Source: Ascarosepion bandense
Taxonomy: Eukaryota > Mollusca > Cephalopoda > Sepiida > Sepiidae
Length of the DNA: 64,000 bases
Direction of reading: 5' to 3'
Assembly (NCBI GenBank): GCA_037127315.1
Contig: JBBBDQ010001688.1
Span: 3,391,001-3,455,000, forward strand
Shown here: in pieces, positions 10,318-20,360 of the stretch
Numbering within the stretch: position 1 is the first letter of the stretch
Layout of the letters: the number at the start of each line of letters is the position of its first letter
The notes under the pieces: generated by a model
What the model was told of the DNA's origin: nothing
Seen by the model: only the letters and a program-made list of their open reading frames with translations
The model's database searches: none
Program-made: the position numbers and the translations under genes

Positions 10318-10929
10318 TGTTGTGGATCCCGGAAATGGGACCCGAACAAATAAATGAACAACGACCAATAATTGAGATAGAAAATAAGTGTATTAACGTA
10401 AAGATACAGGCTTGAATGAAGATTAGTAGTCCAGGAATACGGGTTAGTAAAAAGTAGATGTACAAGTCTCTGGAGGTGAAGCCGTAGTATATTGAGTATG
10501 TCCGCGCCGGAAGCTGGCGCGTACTGCGTAATAATCTTCTCGATGAGTGGAGCACTATGAACTACTGTGCACTGACCGCTAATCTCTCTCGGGACTCTCG
10601 TATTCTCTGGTTAACTATCTTTGAAAACGCGGAATTCAGTATTTATTTTGTCTCCCACTAGAGCAAAATGTGGCACAAGGCCTTTTTAACGTTGGTCCTC
10701 CGGGCCATACAGCCCAGACAAAAAATATCTGTCTAAATTTGCTCAGTCGTGACTCTACCCTTCGGTTGTGCCACGACTGGGTTAATGCTCCCCGCTCGAA
10801 GGCAGAGAGCTGACAGTGTTAATGGAATTAACATGTGAAAACGAGACATTCCCCCGTCTCACTTTTATAGAAGTATTATGAGTATACTCATGATGAGTCC
10901 GTTATTATGAAAAGGAGGACCCCACAACA
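10318..10929 (+). mobile_element. Solo LTR (612 bp) with 5-bp target duplication
   Basis: Begins TGTTGTGGATCC and ends GACCCCACAACA, giving a perfect 8-bp terminal inverted repeat TGTTGTGG/CCACAACA with TG...CA ends. It is flanked by the exact 5-bp direct repeat CATAT at 10,313-10,317 and 10,930-10,934. These are the hallmarks of an LTR-retrotransposon insertion reduced to one LTR by recombination; a 5-bp duplication suits Gypsy or BEL/Pao elements. A diverged relative lies at 59.2 kb. Internal orientation is assigned only from similarity of the two copies. Confidence 0.85.
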
Positions 10930-10934
10930 CATAT

Positions 10935-11718
10935 ATTTAAACTTACGCAACTACTTGATTTTCATATCTCCACTTTTTAATAATCATCCTGGATTATTTT
11001 TCATTTGATGTCTTTTTGCAGTTGATAAATAGTCCTTTTTGCGCTCTTTCGTCTACCACCTAATCCAGGGAACTCTAAAGTTTCCTGTCCGAGGCTGTCG
11101 TCAACACAGTGCCATCTGCTTAAGTTAAATTGTTACTATTACATCCACCAATAATAAATCCTGGTAGGTTTTTCAGTTCCCTCAGAATAATGTAGTTATA
11201 GAGGTTGAATAAATCCGGGGAGAAGATTCATTCATGTCTCATGGAACTTTTTTATTTTTGTATAGCTACTAAAATCATTTTTTATCCAGATGCAGGTGGT
11301 TTGCTTCCAGTGTATTCCGGATTATTCTAAGATTTTTTAAAAACAGATCGAGTTTACCTAAGAGTTAAAACGGATAAATCGTTAAAAAAATGAGTTGAAA
11401 TTCTTATGAAAAATAAATAAGTGACAATACTTTAGCTAAGAATTCCAAATAGTTTTACAGCTAGTATTGGTGAGTCTATCGTAAAGCAAACGTGGTAAGT
11501 GGGAAACTTTTACACTGATTGTAGACCTCAATGCAAAAAATTTTCTCTTCATTTTTCATTATCGGTAAATAATGTGCTTGGGTGTTTATCAGGCATATCT
11601 TTTCGAAGAGTTCGGGACTTTGACAATGTAATACAATGCACACAAGGCCGATGCAAGGGTGTTGTAGGGCCCAACTCCAACCAGCCCCGAATCTATGATA
11701 CGTTCTAACACTGATCAA
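10935..11718. other. Unassigned sequence
   Basis: No feature recognised. Short overlapping frames at about 11,476-11,718 on both strands lack motifs. Confidence 0.55.
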
Positions 11719-11728
11719 TTTTCATAAG

Positions 11729-12027
11729 GTCAGTCAGTCAAGTGCCATACGGGAAACACGTTTGGGCGATCATGTCTTGAAAGAGTGGGCAGAAGGTTAT
11801 CCCGCAGTAGGTTGCCATTGCTTTCTGCGGTAGACTGGTTGCCAGCCAAGACTATAGACCCTAATCTGTCATGATCTTTAACCAATAACTGGAGGGAAGA
11901 GACGGATTAATACCTTTCCCAAGGGTTTTGCACGTAAGTGAATGCAATGAATTCAACTGGAATTCGAACTCGGTTTCACGATTTTCTTGTTCCGAGCCGA
12001 CATCCACTGCACCACAACGCACATCTC
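11729..12027 (-). mobile_element. SINE-A monomer with 10-bp target-site duplication
   Basis: Complete SINE-A from CAGTCAGTCAAGTGCC to ATCCACTGCACCACAACGC (head on the minus strand: GTGGTGCAGTGGATG, box A). It is flanked by the perfect direct repeat TTTTCATAAG at 11,719-11,728 and 12,028-12,037. This establishes retroposition of the monomer by a LINE-type machinery. A small deletion removes half of the GATCATGTCTC palindrome. Confidence 0.88.
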
Positions 12028-12177
12028 TTTTCATAAGATAGTATTCATTTGAAACAACTTTTATTGTAACATAATTATATACAATAATAGATTATATTCA
12101 TTAGAGGTGAGCACTTTAACTTTAAAAATAGAAAATAAATACACTGTATCTAAATGCTAATTAGATCAGTCAGTCAT

Positions 12178-12490
12178 AATAGATCAGTCAGTCAAGTGCT
12201 ATACGTGATACACGTTTGGGCGATCATGTCTCTTTCGAGACATGACAGACCTGCCAAAAAATTTTTCCGCAGTAGGTTGCCATTACTTTCTGCGGTAGAC
12301 TGGTTGCCAACCAGGGCAACAGAACTCAATCTGTCCTAATATTTAACCCATAGCTGGAGGGAGAAGAGATGTATTAATACCTCTCCCAAGGGTACTTGTG
12401 CGTAAAAGAATGCAACTAATGCAACCAGAATTTGAACACAGCTCTCTGATTTCCCGTTCCGCGCCAATATTCACTGCACCGCAATGCATA
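12178..12490 (-). mobile_element. SINE-A monomer
   Basis: Runs from GATCAGTCAGTCAAGTGC to ATATTCACTGCACCGCAATGC. The outer end is locally duplicated (AGATCAGTCAGTCATAAT then AGATCAGTCAGTCAAG). Promoter boxes on the minus strand are slightly mutated. No clear target duplication. Confidence 0.8.
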
Positions 12491-12494
12491 TAAA

Positions 12495-12978
12495 TAAATC
12501 AACAATGTTTTTCAGTTATTTTTAACATCAACTTGTGATTTTTCTTGTTAAAAATTTGAATAAATTTAGCACATTTAACATAATTAGCGGAACCCGTGGA
12601 ATTTCCACGGAAGGATAATTATGATTTCCTGGAAAAATTTTACTTTGTCATCCTACAAATGATAGTAACGTCTTCAAACATAAAGGTATTGGATAATAAA
12701 ATAACGATAACACAGAGTGTAATTTTATTAAAATATCTATAAAAGTAATGTCCATAGAAGCTACTTTACTGTAATCTTATATTAAGCGGCGTATGCACAG
12801 ACCATAACCAAAATACTGTACGCTATTTTGTGAGAGATTTTGAAAGAGAAAATGTTTTTTTATTACTGAAAAATCATGGCTCCTGTATCCATTGTAAACA
12901 GAAAAGACCAACTGAGTAATGGCCAAGGGTGTAGAGGCCAGAAATTTCGTTATTAGGTCGTGGGACACGACAACAAAC

Positions 12979-12980
<2 letters not shown>
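12495..12980. other. Unassigned AT-rich sequence
   Basis: Nothing recognised except a near-palindrome GGAATTTCCACGG near 12,597-12,611. Confidence 0.6.

Positions 12981-13037
<57 letters not shown>
12981..13037. repeat. (AC)n microsatellite
   Basis: About 28 AC units, uninterrupted. Confidence 0.97.
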
Positions 13038-13041
<4 letters not shown>

Positions 13042-13317
13042 TACTGCTACAACCACCAGCTTAAGCTGCTACTAATGCGGTAATGCTATAGGCTCTCTCC
13101 TTCTACTCTCTCACACTTTACTACCCTTCCGTTTGGCAAAGGTGAGAGAAAGGCTGAGGAGAGTAAACAGATAGAGGGAAAGGAAAAGCTCGTGTAGAGA
13201 GTGTGGCGTAACGGACGGAGGAAATAAGTAACTAACTAAGGAAGGAACAAGCAGAATTATTATATGATGATAGAAAAAATAGGTAAATTTATATAGTGTT
13301 TTTTCGAGACTTAGCAT

Positions 13318-13380
13318 TTTTTTTTAATCATTTCACCCCGAGCAAGGCAGAAACGCCACTGATGTGCAGGGGGCTACATA
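13318..13380 (-). mobile_element. CR1/Jockey-like LINE 3' tail fragment
   Basis: Read on +: poly-T, AATCATTTCACCCCGAGCAAG, then GCCACTGATGTGCAGGGGGC and TACATAAATG. This is the reverse complement of the 3' end that follows the LINE ORF at 49.6 kb. The same tail is present at 15.4, 39.8 and 52.5 kb. Confidence 0.65.
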
Positions 13381-14169
13381 AATGTAAAAAGATTAATTAG
13401 AAAAGAGTGAGGAATACAAACTAGTTAGAAAAGAACAATAGAAAGCTGAGAAAGCAGGTGCGATGACAGATACATAGGTGGAGAGAAAGAGAAGGTTACC
13501 TTGGCCAGGATAACTTCGCATAACAGAATAAATAAATAAAAATCCCAAACTTTTTTTTTTCCAAATGAACCATGAATGCCAAAAATTGAGGGAAAAAAAA
13601 ATTACAGATTTAAGAAACAATTCGGAACATACCTCACAGTTTCACACAGGAAATTTGAATTAAGAAAGTTTCACTCTTCAATTCTTGCTTTTCCCAAAAA
13701 TCAACATCGAGTTAGCAAAAAACCAAAAACCGATTTGAACGAAAAAAGATAGGAGGGTCACAAAGCACTGCCCGGGACCCCCAATCAGACTTGGCCTCCC
13801 AATCTGTGAATTCGTGGGTAGTGCGCAGTCAATTCTCTATTCTTGATAAGAATTTAATTCATAACCTTCTCTTTTTGGTTGTATGGAAAATCAAAGCCTT
13901 CATTCTATGTTTATCACTTCTTCTAGTTAAACGTGCAATCTATTTTAGTTTTTTTTCTGGAAGTCTTCATGTGATGTCTTTTTTGTCATTTGCTGAATAT
14001 CTTTGATTGGAATTTAGTAGCTCCACTTGAAAGGATGTGATGAAAAACTGTCTTGTTTACGACCATTAATCTTCATTCACTTGGCGCCATTCTTAATAAC
14101 TGACACGAGAAGACGGCTGTAGCTGAGAGACATTTCTGAACAGATTGGACACCATGAATGGCATCCATA
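13381..14169. other. Unassigned sequence
   Basis: Nothing recognised. The segment 13,040-13,320 just to the left is likewise unassigned and purine-rich. Confidence 0.55.
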
Positions 14170-14525
14170 TCTAAACTTATTTATAAATGGAACTTTGTCT
14201 GTGTGTGTGTGTCTGTGTGTGTGTGTGTGTCTGTGTGTGTGTCAGTTACCTATAGATTCCGAAACGGCTGAACCGATTTTCTTGAAAATTTACACAGTTG
14301 TACTATAAGCGTCTGCGAGTGTTCTTAGCTAGGTTTTGTGTAGAGGTACCCCCGATAAATATCGACAATCGATAATCGAAAAAATCGGCTTATAGACGGA
14401 GTGATCCGATTTTAATCAAATTTGACACACTCATAGACAACATAGACAAAGACATAAGAAACGATATTCAGAAGTTTCAAGGTTGCAGTTCTTACAATAG
14501 TGCAGAAAATCGATAATATACATAC

Positions 14526-14560
<35 letters not shown>

Positions 14561-14809
14561 AAAGGCAAGATGTTTATGTGTGTCTGTTTAACTGCCTGTA
14601 TGTCTGTATTTTTTCAGCCCTTTTATTTTAGTTCGAGTTTGGCTCTAAGTAGGTATAATTGTAGTTCTTACTCTCAGCCATGATACCATTTACTCAGAGG
14701 ACTTATTTAGCCTTCAAAATTCAGTTTACAACGAAAAAACTTATTTGATATCGATATATTGATATTAAAGCTTTCATTATACCCGAGCAACGCCGGGCTA
14801 TACTGCTAG
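14170..14809 (+). mobile_element. Non-autonomous Helitron-like element, copy 2
   Basis: Starts TCTAAACTTATTTATAAATG after a host A (14,169) and ends with hairpin ACCCGAGCAACGCCGGGCTA and TACTGCTAG, followed by host T at 14,810. Helitron rules (5' TC, 3' hairpin plus CTAG, A/T insertion) are all met. A (TG)n-rich tract, ACGGCTGAACCGATTTTCTT and an internal (TACA)n(TA)n tract at 14,520-14,560 divide it. A block of about 200 bp after that tract (TTTTTTCAGCCCTTTTATTT...) is shared with copy 3 but absent from copy 1. Confidence 0.75.
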
Positions 14810-15042
14810 TGTGAGTATATTTTTGACAAGGCCACATAAGAATATAACATGACTTGAAGAATAGCTTAACTTTAGGTCAACAGACTTAAAAGATTAGGGA
14901 ATATTGACAGTAGTGTTCTCTACTGAATCCGGAGAGCGAGGGAATTTTCGTACCTCACCCTGTAATCTTTAGAAATATCAAGGCTCGATGGTGTAAAAAA
15001 AAAAGAAGTATTTGATAATTAATCAATGTTTTTTTTTTGTAG

Positions 15043-15196
15043 CATCTTAATGCCGAAAAAGTCGATCTCATCGTAATGGGAGGAATATCAGTGTTGCATA
15101 AAACTTTAAAACATACTTACAATTTGTCTTTGTTGGAGACTGATGTCTGCCATTGTGTACCTCATAGCGAACCAGATGACGTTCCGAAGGATGAAG
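15043..15196 (+). CDS. Candidate host exon, function unknown
   Basis: A tract of TTTTTTTTTTGTAG ends at 15,042 with a classic acceptor and a branch-point-like TTAAT upstream; AAG|GTAAGA at 15,194-15,202 is a strong donor. The 154-nt interval is open from its first base in phase 0 and encodes about 51 residues, starting HLNAEKVDLIVMGGISVLHK and ending EPDDVPKDEG. Openness extends upstream of the internal ATG, which fits an internal exon better than a start. It overlaps none of the repeat families seen here. I do not recognise the protein. Chance cannot be excluded without RNA or comparative data. Confidence 0.4.
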
Positions 15197-15394
15197 GTAA
15201 GAATCAAGTTGCAATGTATGTTGTTTCGAAGACATCTCAGATTTCTGGAAGAGGGAAAACAATCGGTTCAGTGCAGTCAACACAAGTAAATAAATTGTCC
15301 TATTTTGCTTAAAATCAGTTCTGGAGTTAAGAGGGTCATATATATTTTTATAATGAATATATAATTTTTGCTAACACATTAGGCGAAATTCAGT

Positions 15395-15690
15395 GCCGAT
15401 TTTTTATAATCGTTTCAACCCAAGCAAGACAGTATTGCAATGGTGTGCAGCGAGCTACGTAAGAGGCTCTCCTCTCAGAAGTAAAAGAGGTAATACCTCC
15501 AAAGCAGCAGGTGGTTTAAATTAATAACTTTCCTTTTCCTAGACTGGTTACCAACCAAAGCTACATGGCTCAGTCTGTCCTGCTATTTTCCTTTTTTCTT
15601 CTATTTACCCATAGCTGGAGGAGAAGAAATTAGATTCATGCCTTTCCAAAAGTAATGAATTCCAACTAAAATTCGAACAGCGTTACCTCA
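15395..15690 (-). mobile_element. Chimeric repeat: LINE tail plus SINE-A-like block
   Basis: 15,400-15,465 matches the CR1-like LINE tail (ATAATCGTTTCAACCCAAGC, GTGTGCAGCGAGCTACGTAAG). From about 15,540 the sequence turns into the SINE-A middle and head region (CTAGACTGGTTACCAACCAA, CAGTCTGTCCTGCTATT, CCATAGCTGGAGGAGAAGA, AATTCCAACTAAAATTCGAA). Whether this is one mobile unit or two adjacent fragments cannot be decided from one copy. Confidence 0.5.
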
Positions 15691-15751
15691 TATTTACGGA
15701 AAAAAATTCGAACTCTGTAATTAGTTTCTATTTACGGAAATAATAAATAAT

Positions 15752-16051
15752 GATATGGACCCGGTATGGGACCATAAAATAATAAGTCAACAAGGTGGTT
15801 GGTTCAAGAACATATATTACATCAAGAAGAAATACAAACAAATACAAATAGATATAAAGATGAAAGTAATAATAGCTTGTGCTCAACTAAAGTCGTACTA
15901 GAAACCAGAGTCTCTGTCGCCCTTGCTCACTCCACACGAGAGTCCTCACGAGAGTCTCTCTCACTCCTGCACACGACCTCGAGAGTAATTAACTCTCGGT
16001 TAATATAGGCAAAGAAGAGTCCATTATTAAGTGGGTAACTCCCCTACAACA
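15752..16051 (+). mobile_element. Solo LTR (300 bp) with 5-bp target duplication
   Basis: Begins TGATATGGACCCGG and ends CCCCTACAACA (TG...CA). AATAA precedes it (15,747-15,751) and follows it (16,052-16,056). The start resembles that of the 10.3-kb LTR (TGTTGTGGATCCCGGAAATG), suggesting the same superfamily. The flank is low-complexity AAT, so the duplication alone is weaker evidence than at 10.3 kb. A run of CACGAGAGTC repeats lies inside at about 15,940-15,965. Confidence 0.65.
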
Positions 16052-16194
16052 AATAATAATGATAATAATAATAATAATAAAATTATTACAAATGAGAAAG
16101 AGAAAATTTCACTTTTTTCCCGTTTCTATTTTCCGAATTGAACAAATAACTTAGAGAGTTAAGTTAAATGGAAATAACTACATGGCTACCGGAA

Positions 16195-16370
16195 ATGGCC
16201 TTGCACATGGAATAAAAATGATATACCCCAGTGATCAAAAGAAAACGTTCGGTTCGAAATTCCTGGAACCTGAAGGAGACCGGAGCGTACAACGACCGAA
16301 ACGTCGTAAACATGACAATAAAGATGAGAACAGCAGTTCCGAACAATGTAAATAATGTAAATACAATGTG
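16195..16370 (+). mobile_element. SINE-F, 5'-truncated
   Basis: Contains the 3' half only: ATGATATACCCCAGTGATC, CGTTCGGTTCGAAATTCCTG, CTGAAGGAGACCGGAGCG, GACCGAAACGTCGTA and the AATGTAAATAATGTAAATAC tail. No promoter boxes remain. Confidence 0.75.
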
Positions 16371-16687
16371 AATGATAACTATGAATTCTTGTCTTTATTT
16401 AGATAAGTAAGATGAAAGAAATGAAAAGATTAAAAATTGACAAGGTTTCGCACTTCAATGAAGCAGACGTTAAATACATGAAAGTGTAAAATCGCCTACT
16501 CTGCCTTCCTTTCCTTTCTTGCTTTCTTTAATTCATTGATTCATTCTCTCTTTCCCTAAAATCAAGCTAGGCCTTTGATATATCTTTTCTTCCGTGCTGA
16601 GAACAGGCATCGTATAATAGGGCAGAACTTATATAGTAAATAAGAAACGACGGAAAAAAATAAAATAATAATAATAATAATAATAAT
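16371..16687. other. Unassigned, ending in (AAT)n
   Basis: No recognised feature until an (AAT)n run at about 16,662-16,687 that directly precedes the LINE fragment. Confidence 0.6.
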
Positions 16688-17512
16688 ATACCAGAACCCA
16701 ATTCATCGATGGTTACGTGCATCTAGATTAACGTCTAAAAGTAAAGGCTTTATTCTTGCTGTGCAAGACCAAAATCTTTTTACTAGGAACTTTCAAGCGA
16801 ATATTATACATAATAATGTGGATGCAAAATGCAGGTTCTGTGATAAATACCAAGAAACAATAGACCATCTAATCTCAGGATGTTCTGTACTTACCTCAAC
16901 TGAATATAAATCGTCACGATAGAGTAAGACAATATTTACATTGGCTAATGTGTAAACACCATGAAAAATATGTAAGCAAACTCTGGTATGAACATCACCC
17001 AGCACCAGTTACAGAAGTAGAACACGTCACCATTCTATGGGATTACCCCATCTACCCAGATAGGAAAATTGAAGTAAATAGAAAGAACAGTATTGTCAAA
17101 AACCGAAAAGTAAAAACTTGCTTACTAAATGATATGGCTTGTCTAGCGGACTGTAACGTAGCAACCAAGAAATTTGAAAATTTATCAAAGTTTAAAGACC
17201 TGGAAATTGAAATAGAAAAAATGTGGAAATTGAAAACAAGAGTAGTCCCAGTAATAGTAGGTGCACTGGGAATGATAAAAATGGAACAAAACTACATATT
17301 CAAAGTATCCCAGGAAATCTTAGCTGAAGAAAAAAATTATCATGATAAATTCTGCCCAAATTAGCCCGCACTAACGAGAACTTTGTCCATGTAGCACTAG
17401 TGATGTTAGCCATAGCATCACACCAATATCTGACTTTGGTTTTTCTGCAGACTTGATAGATAGTTTAACCATAGCAGAAATCGAAATATGATGAAAATAA
17501 TAATAATAATAA
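16688..17512 (+). pseudogene. R2/R4-like LINE relic: zinc finger and restriction-like endonuclease
   Basis: 5'-truncated and frameshifted. The first segment encodes KCRFCDKYQETIDHLISGC (CX2CX8HX4C finger) at about 16,823-16,882, then a frameshift with stop near 16,920. The second segment (16,948-17,364) carries WYEHHPAPVTEVEHVTILWD, a decayed endonuclease centre (NRKNS instead of the NRPDI seen at 25.8 and 27.6 kb, and LLND for LLID) and WKLKTRVVPVIVGALGM. R2/R4-type LINEs use this finger plus a PD-(D/E)XK-like nuclease to cut the target. The 3' UTR ends AAATCGAAATATGATGAAAA and then (TAA)n. The lost PD motif shows it is inactive. Confidence 0.8.
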
Positions 17513-17534
17513 AAATGATAGTAATGTATTCCAT

Positions 17535-18075
17535 CTTCTTCGGTGGCCCTTGGCAAGACGATAAACTGCATCCGGCAGCAAGGCCGCTGATTGGGAGGTT
17601 GTAAGGAGCATGGAACCACCTCTTAATTGCTGTTGTTTCCAGGTCCAACCTTACCGGGAGTGCTAGCACCTGTTAGGGTCCCAGCTATGGGCAACTAGTT
17701 AACCTCCAAACTGGTGTCAAAACACTATGAAAGTATGAAAATACAATTTATAGAAATATATAGAAATATAAAATAGACTTTTATAGAAAAATATACATTC
17801 TTTAAGGAAAATATTACCAACAATACATTTTTGAAGAAAAAATTATTACCATAACACATTTTTGAAGGAAAAATTATTCTCAGCAAAACATTTTTGAAGA
17901 CAAAACTAGAAAACATTTTCAGTTTTTTAAACTAAAAGAAAAGAATAAAAACAAAAAAAATTCTTTAAAATCTGACTAAATCAACTTTCTCATTATAACC
18001 GAACATTAAAAAATACCTTAAAACCTCACCTTGATATGCCGTTAAACAAAACTTAAACTCAACTTCTTTGGACAC
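17535..18075. repeat. Left arm of a large diverged inverted repeat
   Basis: Reverse-complement counterpart of 21,825-22,388. Shared landmarks: GATAAACTGCATCCGGCAGC (17,560) against GCTGCCGGATGCAGTTTACC (22,367), the GAACCACCTCTTAATTGCTG block, the ACATTTTTGAAGRAAAAATT repeats, and TTGATATGCCGTTAAACAAA (18,032) against TTGTTGAACGGCATATCAAC (21,841). The arms are separated by about 3.75 kb holding LINE relics. The arm itself contains three to four copies of a unit of about 40 bp (ACATTTTTGAAG). Confidence 0.7.
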
Positions 18076-18950
18076 TTCATTTGTGTATATGAAAGCAGAT
18101 GGAATACAGCATAACTAAATGAAGGAAAGATTCAGAAAAGAATACTACAGGCGTGTGTTTCTGGTGTTAAATACAGAGTTGAAATCACAATTCAGAATAT
18201 TAGACCTAAACACTTTGGATGTCCCTGTGATGCAATGCAGTTTCAACATCCGTAATTGAACCATAGCCGACATTAAGCAAAGTAATGCCACAACAAGAAA
18301 GCTTCTCACTTGCCACTGTATTCACCATACTAAGGATTTTCCTTGATCGTCTGTATGTGTCCAGATCCGAAGGAGGCAGAGAATTAGTTCAACTAGAACT
18401 GTCTTACAAAGCAACAACAACCCACCTTCAAATTACCTAGAAACTACAGAAGACTGGATGATGGTGTGTGTCAAATAGCATGAAAGTAATAAGAAAACTT
18501 ATTCAGTAATAAGAGAAACCAACAAATTCAAAAGGGAATTTCAAGTCGGTGAAAGGGTGTAAATAGGCCAAAATACAAAGACTGTAGTGGCAAAACAGCC
18601 TAAAAAGAAAGTAAATGAAATGTACTAAATACAGAAGCGATGACAAAATAAGTCACTTCATGGACAATATTTTGGCCGTACCAAACAAATCCACGTAGAC
18701 AACTTCTAAGTGGTTGCATCTTGCAGGATTAAAAGATGAAACCTAAGACTTCACAAGACCGATGCTTTCTAACTAGAAATTATTAAGCACACATACTGAA
18801 TCATTGTGTTAAAGCGAAATGTAGGTGATGTGATAAATATCCACAGACAATTGACCATCTTCAATCAGGTTGCAGTGTTAGCACCAACTGAATATAAACA
18901 TCGGCACGTGAAAAGGTTCTGATAGAATCATTGACGGGATCCCTGACAGG
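18076..18950 (+). pseudogene. Divergent R2/R4-like LINE relic, no endonuclease
   Basis: Older subfamily of the same LINE. 18,120-18,330 aligns with the post-RT region at 27,135-27,360 (GAAAGATTCAGAAAAGAATAC; AGTTTCAACATCCGTAATTG; ACAAGAAAGCTTCTC). 18,640-18,890 aligns with the pre-finger and finger region (GGACAATATTTTGGCCGTACC; GATGTGATAAATATCCACAG; CAATTGACCATCTTCAATCA). Numerous stops and indels. One single unit of the 37-bp motif that is expanded at 19.3 kb is present here, near 18,662-18,690, showing the ancestral state. Confidence 0.65.
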
Positions 18951-19074
18951 CCAGACCCCGAAGAAATACAAAAATGTGTTAAAAAGTACAGCTCACGCAT
19001 TACAAAGGCCTTTATCTATGTAAGATGTGTTTGATCTTAGTTTTTGTTTCTTAATAAAATGCTCAGTAGAAAAT

Positions 19075-19135
19075 TTCATGATCGCCTACGTCCTGAGGGA
19101 CACAGTCAAACAAGAGGAAGAATAAGAAATGTCAT
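19075..19135 (+). mobile_element. RTE LINE 3' end fragment
   Basis: ATGATCGCCTACGTCCTGAG is nearly identical to the last codons of the RTE ORF at 61.2 kb, followed by an AAGAGGAAGAATAAG tail. Confidence 0.55.
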
Positions 19136-19234
19136 GATGCCATTGCTGACCTTTGGCCTCTGGTCAGGTCTCAGAAAGAAAGGAGCATACACCAGAAATC
19201 AAAGGAAATTTTTAGAATAATAATAATAATAATA

Positions 19235-19890
19235 AAGTGTAAAGCAAAAACAAATGCGATGCAGCAAATGCAGAAACGATGCCAAGATGAGCCTCTTAAT
19301 GGTCAATACTCTGGCCGTACCAAACGAGCCTCTTAATGGTCAATACTCTGGCCGTACCAAACGAGCCTCTTAATGGTCAACACTCTCACCGTACCAAACG
19401 AGCCTCTTAATGGTCAATACTTTGGCCGTACGAAACGAGCCTCTTAATGGTCAATACTTTGGCCGTACGAAACGAGCCTCTTAATGGTCAATACTCTGGC
19501 CGTACGAAACGAGCCTCTCAATGGTCAATTCTTTGGCCGTACGAAACGAGCCTTTTAATGGTCAATACTCTGGCCGTACGAAACGAGCCTGTTAATGGTC
19601 AATTCTTTGGCCGTACGAAACGATCCTCTTAATGGTCAATACTTTGGCCGTACCAAACATTCTGATGTAGATAAACCCTTTACTGGTAGGTGGTTGCATT
19701 GTGCAGCATTAAAAGCTGTAAACCGTAGCTTTTATTCTTGCTGCACAGGACCAACGCTTGCTAACTAGAAATTACCAAGCACACATACTAAAACATTGTG
19801 TTAAAGGGAAATGTAGGTTCTGTGATAAATATCCACAGACAATTGACCATCTTATATCAAGTTGCACTTTTGGCACCAACTGAAAGCGTG
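19235..19890 (+). pseudogene. R2/R4-like LINE relic interrupted by a minisatellite
   Basis: Fragment of the divergent LINE subfamily: the segment before 19,289 (CAGAAACGATGCCAAGATGAG) and the segment after 19,658 (GGTGGTTGCATTGTGCAGCA; then a frame with GKCRFCDKYPQTIDHLI) flank the 37-bp tandem array. The zinc finger C-X2-C-X8-H is recognisable but the following Cys is out of frame. It ends abruptly near 19,890; no endonuclease domain follows. Confidence 0.65.
19289..19658. repeat. Minisatellite, 37 bp x 10
   Basis: Ten head-to-tail copies starting at 19,289, 19,326, 19,363, 19,400, 19,437, 19,474, 19,511, 19,548, 19,585 and 19,622. The unit begins GAGCCTCTTAATGGTCAATA and ends GGCCGTACSAAAC. 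The spacing is exactly 37 bp throughout, with few substitutions. Because 37 is not a multiple of three, the array cycles through frames; open frames crossing it are not genes. Confidence 0.95.
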
Positions 19891-19917
19891 TATCACTTAT
19901 GGCAATTAACTTTCAAA

Positions 19918-20360
19918 TATTGTGGGCGCAGTCATGTTTGACACAAGGCCGTTTCGCCAGCATAGCTGACGCTCCCTATAGGATAACAAAAAATGTATTA
20001 TGACAATAATTTTTTTACCATCCTTTTATGAATGACCCACCAACATCTTCATATTGTAAAACGAACGGGCCGAGATGCTTCTTCTATAGGCTCTACCCAA
20101 GTTCCTATCGTTTGTAACTCTTAGTAAAGTTTGTCCATATCTTACAATACCTGTTAAGCCATTCATCCGGACAAGCACGTTGGGTGGGTAATACACTGTT
20201 TTTCTGACTCTCATACCATCAATATTTTGTCACATTACCCAGACTTCCTTTCCTCATTTTCTGTTCTAGAAATTTCAACCGACTCTATGATTATAAAAAT
20301 AAGCATTTTCTTTGTTTCAGTCAGTCAGTCAGTTAAGTGCCATACGTGATACACGCTTCT
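19918..20360. other. Repeat fragments: 46-bp direct repeat, first copy, and a SINE-A tip
   Basis: 19,918-19,963 (TTGTGGGCGCAGTCATGTTT, GACACAAGGCCGTTTCGCCA) recurs at 20,762-20,806. 19,987-20,022 (TGTATTATGACAATAATTTT) resembles the TGTATTATGGCAATAATTTT units of the inverted-repeat arm at 22,055. 20,318-20,357 is the outer 40 bp of SINE-A (CAGTCAGTTAAGTGCCATAC), a 5'-truncated retrocopy. Confidence 0.6.

Noticed and set aside
10872..10912. Hammerhead motif (TGATGAGTCC...GAAAAG) in the solo LTR
   Set aside because: The core starts CATGATGA rather than CTGATGA and the bases between do not pair as stem II.
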